This document shows, in pieces, positions 6,727 to 10,880 of a DNA stretch of 10,880 nucleotides. Below the pieces are notes generated by a model. The model ran no database searches, was not told where the DNA came from, and saw only the letters and a list, made by a program, of their open reading frames with translations. Origin of the DNA: Akkermansiaceae bacterium UBA5688 (GTDB taxonomy: Bacteria > Verrucomicrobiota > Verrucomicrobiia > Verrucomicrobiales > Akkermansiaceae); contig DIHU01000163.1 in assembly GCA_002420315.1 (NCBI GenBank), positions 16,317 to 27,196 on the forward strand, given 5' to 3'. Position 1 is the stretch's first letter, and every line of letters begins with the position of its first letter. Both the position numbers and the translations under genes were made by a program.

Positions 6727-6868
6727 TGACTTAGCCCTACGTGACGAGCTGGCGGGGTTTAACGACACCCATCGCTCCAAGCAAGTTTTTCTTTGTGAAA
6801 AGTTTCACAAAGTCGTTTTAAGCCCTAAAAGTCAACGATTCTGACTCTCAAACTATGTTTGGGCATCT
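6727..6868 (-). promoter_or_regulatory. 142-base leader region of the ATP synthase operon
   Basis: Gap between the kinase-like/FGE gene and atpB. It holds the CRP/FNR-type palindrome, a TTGACT hexamer at 6830-6835 (minus strand), a short TTTTA/TAAAA inverted repeat at 6816-6830, and two copies of AGCCCTA (6733-6739 and 6821-6827). I find no convincing -10 box at correct spacing outside the palindrome and no intrinsic terminator for the upstream gene. Read-through from the TPR promoter into atpB is therefore possible. Confidence 0.45.
6791..6812. promoter_or_regulatory. CRP/FNR-family operator-like palindrome upstream of atpB
   Basis: Perfect 10-base inverted repeat, CTTTGTGAAA and TTTCACAAAG, separated by two bases. 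It contains TGTGA (6794-6798), six bases, then TCACA (6805-6809), the exact spacing of the E. coli CRP consensus. It is centred at about 6801.5, some 75 bases ahead of the atpB ATG. A TTGACT (minus strand, 6830-6835) lies just upstream, and a -10 at normal spacing would fall inside the palindrome. No T-run follows on either strand, so a terminator is unlikely. The binding protein is inferred, not shown. Confidence 0.6.
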
Positions 6869-8371
6869 TCACTTTTTTGCAATCACACGAAATCCAAGAT
6901 CGCTGCGCCGAGCACTGCGGGAGTCGAGCCAAAGACGAGCCAAAATTCCACCATCGCGATTTTCGAAAGAGTCCCCAGCAGCAACGTAAGCTTTTGGTGC
7001 AAGCGATTCCGCCGGATTAATCTCAGAGACCGCGGTCCACTCGCGGACATTTCCAGCCATTCCAGCTAATCCAATCCCGGTTACATCCATCTGGTCATGG
7101 CCCACAGGCCCCCACAATGAAACATCAAGCGACTGACCTTCATACCCAGCAGCCACCGCCCACTCCGATAAGGTCGGTAAACGTCCCTGACTCCATTGCG
7201 CATACGCATAAGCGTCCCACCAATCGATCCCGACGACCGGACACTCGATCGTCATGGCGCGACCGAGCCAGGTCTTGCGCCTAACCGCCGCTGGCCAAAC
7301 AACATCCCAATCATTTGGTTTATGATTCTTTTTGTTCACTGGTTGCTCGGGGTGCTGGAATCTTCGATGATCCGGAAAATCTAGGAAAGTCTTATACTGC
7401 GCCAGAGTTACCTCAGTCCGGCTCATCGCAAATCCCTCACGAATTGAAACTTCCGACCCACCCGGGATCTTATAGCGCCCGGGGGGAATTTCGATGTAGG
7501 CCTTCATTTCGAAGCTTGTTTGGGCTGGAGCCGTATTTTTCTTATCGCCAGAAAAAACGATCAAAAAAATAACCCCGCTGATTGAAGCCACCCCTGCAAT
7601 AAGCGCCCAAAAAGAGGCGGCGACTTTCTGTGGCTCCCTCATCTGATATTCCGAAGATCCTGCCACAGTGGGAACCGCCTTTTTTTTACCTTGTAGTTGA
7701 TCGCGAACCTGATGACTCAAATCGAGAATTTGCTTCCAGGTGAGGGGCACCGGCCGATTCACATCGGTCATAAAATCACAAAGTGACTTCAACCTAGTGG
7801 CACCTGGCAACCCCGGCCTGATCATCGCGTCGAAAACTCCGCCTAATAATTGCTTCGTTCGTGTTTCTATCTGTTCATCGCGCGCTCCTTCAACCGCCAG
7901 ATTCATGACCCTTACTTCATCCTTGCTGGCTATCAAAAAATCATGGAGTTCATAATCAACCGTCGCGACTTCCTCAATTTTAAGTTGCCACATCGCGTCT
8001 GCAATCTGACCCAACAAAACGACAATCTCCAAAGGGGCAAAACGACTCCCTGATTGGTATAACGATTCTAGGCTTTCGCCCTCCAGCTTCTCCCTAGAAA
8101 AAAAAGTATCCTCATCATTTGTAAAAACCTCATAAACTACTCCGATTCCGGGGTGGTTTACCGTAGCTTTCGCACGCACATCAGAGATGAATGAATCCAC
8201 CAGCCCTGGTTGCCGCATGACCTTACTGCGCAACATCTCGATCATCACGATCCGCTGCATCGAGAGCTGCTCTCCTTCCCAAGTGCGAGTAAACCGCCCT
8301 TCGCTAACAACGTGCCGCAAGCGATAATCCCCTAGAATATCTCCTTCCTTGCGCATTCCGCCTGACGTCAT
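6869..8371 (-). CDS. membrane protein with degenerate protein-kinase domain and FGE-sulfatase-like domain
   Basis: A 500-residue fusion. Residues about 11-205 keep the outline of a Ser/Thr kinase: GDYRLRHVVSEGRFTRTWEG in the glycine-loop region, NHPGIGVVYEV, and EKLEGESLESLY at the hinge. The catalytic residues are gone. The VAxK lysine region reads IVMIEML, HRDLKPxN is replaced by ATVDYELHDFL, and DFG by NLA. A transmembrane helix lies at about 252-273 after a basic stretch (GKKK), which puts the kinase-like part in the cytoplasm. Residues 291-500 are an FGE-sulfatase (SUMF1/EgtB/PvdO) fold: SRTEVTLAQYKTFL, PVVGIDWWDAYAYAQWSQGR, LPTLSEWAVAAGYEG, GLAGMAGNVREWT and a final GFRVI. The paired cysteines of true FGE are missing, with AAGDSFENRDGG where RGGSW is usual. 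It lies 26 bases after the TPR gene and 142 before atpB. An alternative start at residue 6 is possible. A signalling or scaffold role is inferred. Confidence 0.85.
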   Translation of the reverse strand: MTSGGMRKEGDILGDYRLRHVVSEGRFTRTWEGEQLSMQRIVMIEMLRSKVMRQPGLVDSFISDVRAKATVNHPGIGVVYEVFTNDEDTFFSREKLEGESLESLYQSGSRFAPLEIVVLLGQIADAMWQLKIEEVATVDYELHDFLIASKDEVRVMNLAVEGARDEQIETRTKQLLGGVFDAMIRPGLPGATRLKSLCDFMTDVNRPVPLTWKQILDLSHQVRDQLQGKKKAVPTVAGSSEYQMREPQKVAASFWALIAGVASISGVIFLIVFSGDKKNTAPAQTSFEMKAYIEIPPGRYKIPGGSEVSIREGFAMSRTEVTLAQYKTFLDFPDHRRFQHPEQPVNKKNHKPNDWDVVWPAAVRRKTWLGRAMTIECPVVGIDWWDAYAYAQWSQGRLPTLSEWAVAAGYEGQSLDVSLWGPVGHDQMDVTGIGLAGMAGNVREWTAVSEINPAESLAPKAYVAAGDSFENRDGGILARLWLDSRSARRSDLGFRVIAKK

Positions 8372-8397
8372 CTCGAAAGAATTATCTGAAAAATAAT

Positions 8398-9576
8398 TTA
8401 ATTCCCTTCACCAAACGACTCCGATTTAGGATCCAGCTCTGCTCCGGGCTCAGGAAAAAATAAATTAAGTTTCGGCAAGAGCGAATTCCCTTCGCTCAGA
8501 TCCTCAAGATCAAGCCCATCGAGATTATCAAGATCACGCTGCAGCTCCTCCATCGTTGATTCACCCAAACCCTCACGAAGTAAGGTGCGCGGGTATGCTC
8601 GAATGTCACTCAAGCGCCCATCGTAGTAGAGCTCGGCGACAAAACCATAAAACTTCCGTTGCCCGAAGAGGAGACCGGTCGCGGGATCTTGATTTGGCAC
8701 AAAGTACCAAACTTCCGCAATTTCCTCGCCGTCTTTCCAATCGGCAGCTCCAGTCACCCATTCACTTCCAGAGTCTCCTTGTCGGATGATTGCCTGAACA
8801 ATCTTGCCATCCACCTCCTCGTAGAATCGGACTCTTGGAGTAAACAACATCGGGTCGAAATCTTTACTAGTATCGACTTCCACCGGCAAAATTAAGGTCC
8901 GGCGCTCACCATTTTGCTTTTGAATCGGGTTGGTCATTCGCCCCCAACCCAAGCGGGCCAAGCTCTTAACGTCAGGGACTAAGCCCTGAGCTACCTTAAA
9001 ACTCGCCTTCTCGAAAAGTGATCCAGCATTGGGCCCCAAATTAAAAACCTCGTAATAATAGTCCCGCGCTTTGTCAAAGATCCCAAACGCCTCGTAGGTT
9101 GCACCCAGACTATAAAGAACATTGGGATCACTTGGCTCCCGAATTTCGGCCTCCTGTAACTTTGTTAATGCTTCGATCAAATCACCTCTCACCCTTGCCT
9201 GACGGGCATCTTTTAAGAGCGCCTCAACAATCGGATCCAAAACAGGGGGAGGAAGATTCAGGACTTCCTCCTCAGCGACCTTTGTCACCGACTCAAGATC
9301 CGTAAGCACCTCTTTCATCTCAGGAAGCGGTTTTGGAGGCACCACCGTAATCGGCTCGGGCTTCTCGTCGCCCGCTGTCACAACCGCCGAAGGCGGTCCA
9401 GGCACAACCACATATTCCTTCACAATCCGTTCCTTAGGTTGAGAAATCTGCTGGTTTCTGAAGGCCAAAGCAGCACCCACCGACATTAATTGCACAAAGG
9501 CCACTAATCCGATTATCCAGCACGAGATATGAAACATGCCCAAATTGGGCTTGCGGGAAACTCGTGAATTCTTCAT
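8398..9576 (-). CDS. TPR protein with N-terminal membrane anchor or signal peptide, function unknown
   Basis: 392 residues. A basic N-terminus (MKNSRVSRKPN) precedes a hydrophobic segment at about 17-39 ending ALAF. This is either a membrane anchor or a signal peptide cut after ALA, so the rest should face the periplasm. A proline-rich linker (about 58-90) follows. Two tetratricopeptide-like repeats lie at about 116-149 (ALLKDARQARVRGDLIEALT) and 150-184 (LYSLGATYEAFGIFDKARDY). Residues about 210-335 form a beta-rich, aromatic segment (RRTLILPVEVD, PRVRFYEEVDGKIVQAIIR, EVWYFVPNQD) that I do not recognise. The tail is acidic. It is the first gene of a probable two-gene unit with the kinase-like/FGE protein, 26 bases apart. 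A near-consensus promoter ends just before its ATG. Scaffold function is a guess. Confidence 0.8.
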   Translation of the reverse strand: MKNSRVSRKPNLGMFHISCWIIGLVAFVQLMSVGAALAFRNQQISQPKERIVKEYVVVPGPPSAVVTAGDEKPEPITVVPPKPLPEMKEVLTDLESVTKVAEEEVLNLPPPVLDPIVEALLKDARQARVRGDLIEALTKLQEAEIREPSDPNVLYSLGATYEAFGIFDKARDYYYEVFNLGPNAGSLFEKASFKVAQGLVPDVKSLARLGWGRMTNPIQKQNGERRTLILPVEVDTSKDFDPMLFTPRVRFYEEVDGKIVQAIIRQGDSGSEWVTGAADWKDGEEIAEVWYFVPNQDPATGLLFGQRKFYGFVAELYYDGRLSDIRAYPRTLLREGLGESTMEELQRDLDNLDGLDLEDLSEGNSLLPKLNLFFPEPGAELDPKSESFGEGN

Positions 9577-9586
9577 CAGGGGCGGG

Positions 9587-9615
9587 AGTTTAAGAAAACG
9601 GATAGGCTATGTCAA
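9587..9615 (-). promoter_or_regulatory. sigma70-like promoter for the TPR gene
   Basis: On the minus strand: TTGACA (9610-9615), 17 bases, then TAAACT (9587-9592). The -35 is a perfect match and the -10 matches TATAAT at four of six positions, with ideal spacing. Transcription would begin at about 9579-9581, only 3-5 bases ahead of the TPR gene ATG at 9576, giving a leaderless or nearly leaderless mRNA. The -35 overlaps the proposed pabB start codon (9609-9611) on the other strand. Confidence 0.55.
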
Positions 9616-10874
9616 CGAGCCCGACACCCATGAAAACGAGAACCCATCTCACGCCTCGACCTACCGCCATCCGTGCAGAACCGGATTCCGTGGCAAAAGG
9701 CCTCGCTCACCTTCCGGGCCTCGTCTTCTTTGACACAGCCGGCAACCTCCCCTCGAAGCACTCACCTCCGATCTCGATCATCGGGGCACGGCCGACCGAA
9801 ATTATTCGTGGCCATCTCTCAAATCCAGCCGCTCTTGCTGACGCTTTGAGTAAACACGCGCCCTCCTTAGCGCCCGATTACGGCTTTCCGACGGGCGGGG
9901 CCTGCGGATCAATCGACTACGATGGCCGCTTTACCTTTGGAATCTATCCCGAGCTCCTCGTTTTTCATCACCAATCCCGAGAATGGTGGGAGATCGGTAA
10001 TCTTTCCAGCCAGATCAGAGAAGCCAAACCTAGCGCAAATTTTACACTCGAAGCTTGGCAAGATTCGCTTCCCCGAGACGAGTTCATCAAAACCGTCAAA
10101 ACGATCAAGGAATACATCGCTGCTGGAGATATTTACCAAGTCAACCTCTCCCGCCGCCTCCGCGCCAAATGCCGTGCTCCAGAAGGACTCTTTTCTTTGT
10201 ACAATAAACTTCGTAATTCCTCTCCTGCTCCCACCGCATCTTATCTCAATCTTGCTGGCCGCGAAATTCTCTCATCATCTCCCGAAACCTTTCTTCGATT
10301 CTCCGGCCCTGAAGTCGAGACTAGGCCTATTAAAGGGACACGCCCACGTTTTGCCGACCCGGAACTCGATTCTCGATCCGCTTTCGATCTACAGCGATCC
10401 GAAAAGGAGCGGGCTGAATTAGTGATGATCACGGACCTCCTGCGCAATGATATCGGGCAGGTCTGTGAATTCGGATCTGTCCAAGTTACTGACATGCTAC
10501 AGCTCGAAAAACTGCAGCATGTTCACCACCTCGTCTCAACGATTCGCGGCACTCTCGCTCCGGAACACAGCCAACTCTCCGCCCTCGCCTCCTGTTTCCC
10601 CGGAGGTTCTATTACCGGCGCGCCCAAAAAACGAGCTACCGAAATCATCAGCGAGCTCGAGCCCGTCTCCCGCGGGCTCTACACCGGCGCGATTGGCTTT
10701 CTAGGCTTCAACGGTGAGTCACAATTCAATATCGCCATCCGAACACTTATTCACGAAAATGGAAACCTCGACTATCATGTTGGCGCAGGCATCGTAGCCG
10801 ATTCAGACCCTCTCGCAGAATTTGAGGAAACAGAGCACAAGGCCCGAGGCGTTCGTCTAGCTCTAAAGTCCTGA
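9609..10874 (+). CDS. pabB: aminodeoxychorismate synthase component I (chorismate-binding enzyme)
   Basis: 421 residues. It converts chorismate to 4-amino-4-deoxychorismate with ammonia from a PabA glutaminase, the first step of p-aminobenzoate (folate) synthesis in the cytoplasm. The chorismate-binding domain fills residues about 155-421: GDIYQVNLSRRL (173-184), SSPETFLRF, PIKGTRPR with K242, DLLRNDIGQVCEFGSV, FPGGSITGAPKKRATEII (330-347), YTGAIGFLG and GAGIVADSDPLAEFEET. The lysine in PIKGT marks PabB; anthranilate synthase TrpE normally has PIAGT there. The N-terminal domain is short and diverged. Starts at 9609 or at an in-frame ATG at 9630 are both possible; neither has a good ribosome site, and the second would widen the 32-base divergent gap to 53. 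No pabA is visible. The TGA is six bases from the window end. Confidence 0.92.
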   Translation: MSTSPTPMKTRTHLTPRPTAIRAEPDSVAKGLAHLPGLVFFDTAGNLPSKHSPPISIIGARPTEIIRGHLSNPAALADALSKHAPSLAPDYGFPTGGACGSIDYDGRFTFGIYPELLVFHHQSREWWEIGNLSSQIREAKPSANFTLEAWQDSLPRDEFIKTVKTIKEYIAAGDIYQVNLSRRLRAKCRAPEGLFSLYNKLRNSSPAPTASYLNLAGREILSSSPETFLRFSGPEVETRPIKGTRPRFADPELDSRSAFDLQRSEKERAELVMITDLLRNDIGQVCEFGSVQVTDMLQLEKLQHVHHLVSTIRGTLAPEHSQLSALASCFPGGSITGAPKKRATEIISELEPVSRGLYTGAIGFLGFNGESQFNIAIRTLIHENGNLDYHVGAGIVADSDPLAEFEETEHKARGVRLALKS

Positions 10875-10880
10875 TCAAAT

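Noticed and set aside
6133..6729. Plus-strand open frame of about 198 codons over atpB
   Set aside because: Antisense to atpB, low-complexity charged translation, no supporting start signal.
6727..6780. TTG start at 6780 for AtpB
   Set aside because: It would place a hydrophilic stretch in front of a good signal peptide.
6791..6812. Intrinsic terminator after the kinase-like/FGE gene
   Set aside because: The arms leave only a two-base loop, they are AT-rich, and no T-run follows on the transcribed strand; the TGTGA-N6-TCACA layout fits an operator better.
9609..10874. Anthranilate synthase component I (TrpE)
   Set aside because: The PIKGT lysine and the overall length favour PabB; TrpE usually has PIAGT and a longer N-terminal domain with a tryptophan-binding motif.
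1..10880. tRNA, rRNA, CRISPR array, insertion sequence or phage genes
   Set aside because: No repeated arrays, transposase motifs, terminal repeats or tRNA-like cloverleaf sequences were seen; nearly all bases belong to the listed genes.

Overview
The window carries a complete-looking F-type (F1Fo) ATP synthase operon on the minus strand. Read in transcription order it is atpB (a), atpE (c), atpF (b), atpH (delta), atpA (alpha), atpG (gamma), atpD (beta) and atpC (epsilon), the last cut by the left window edge. Upstream of it, on the same strand, is a two-gene unit: an inner-membrane or exported TPR protein, then a protein with a degenerate kinase fold, a transmembrane helix and a formylglycine-generating-enzyme (FGE)-like domain. 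On the right, pabB (aminodeoxychorismate synthase component I) is read divergently on the plus strand.

The organism is most likely a member of the Verrucomicrobiota or a relative within the PVC group. This is inferred from the kinase-like/FGE fusion, an a subunit with a signal peptide, the form of the c subunit, and starts without Shine-Dalgarno (SD) sites. No rRNA or marker gene here settles it. I see no mobile elements, CRISPR arrays, tRNAs or rRNAs, and no gene-free stretch above 300 bases.

Layout: 1-347 atpC (partial); 398-1864 atpD; 1918-2814 atpG; 2867-4399 atpA; 4445-4837 atpH; 4860-5423 atpF; an intercistronic hairpin at 5478-5517; 5527-5745 atpE; 5827-6726 atpB; a 142-base regulatory gap containing a perfect CRP/FNR-family half-site pair at 6791-6812; 6869-8371 kinase-like/FGE protein; 8398-9576 TPR protein; a 32-base divergent gap with a sigma70-like promoter; 9609-10874 pabB.

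The ATP synthase genes make one machine: the proton channel (a and the c-ring), the peripheral stalk (b, delta), the catalytic head (alpha, beta) and the rotor shaft (gamma, epsilon). The c subunit lacks the sodium ligands, so proton coupling is predicted. The most notable points are: the CRP-type operator ahead of the operon; a uniformly G-depleted leader without an SD site before each of the seven downstream atp genes; a hairpin and a possible 18-codon leader ORF framing atpE; an unusually short delta subunit; a pseudokinase/FGE fusion lacking catalytic residues in both domains; and a near-consensus promoter that would give the TPR gene an almost leaderless mRNA while overlapping the pabB start codon.
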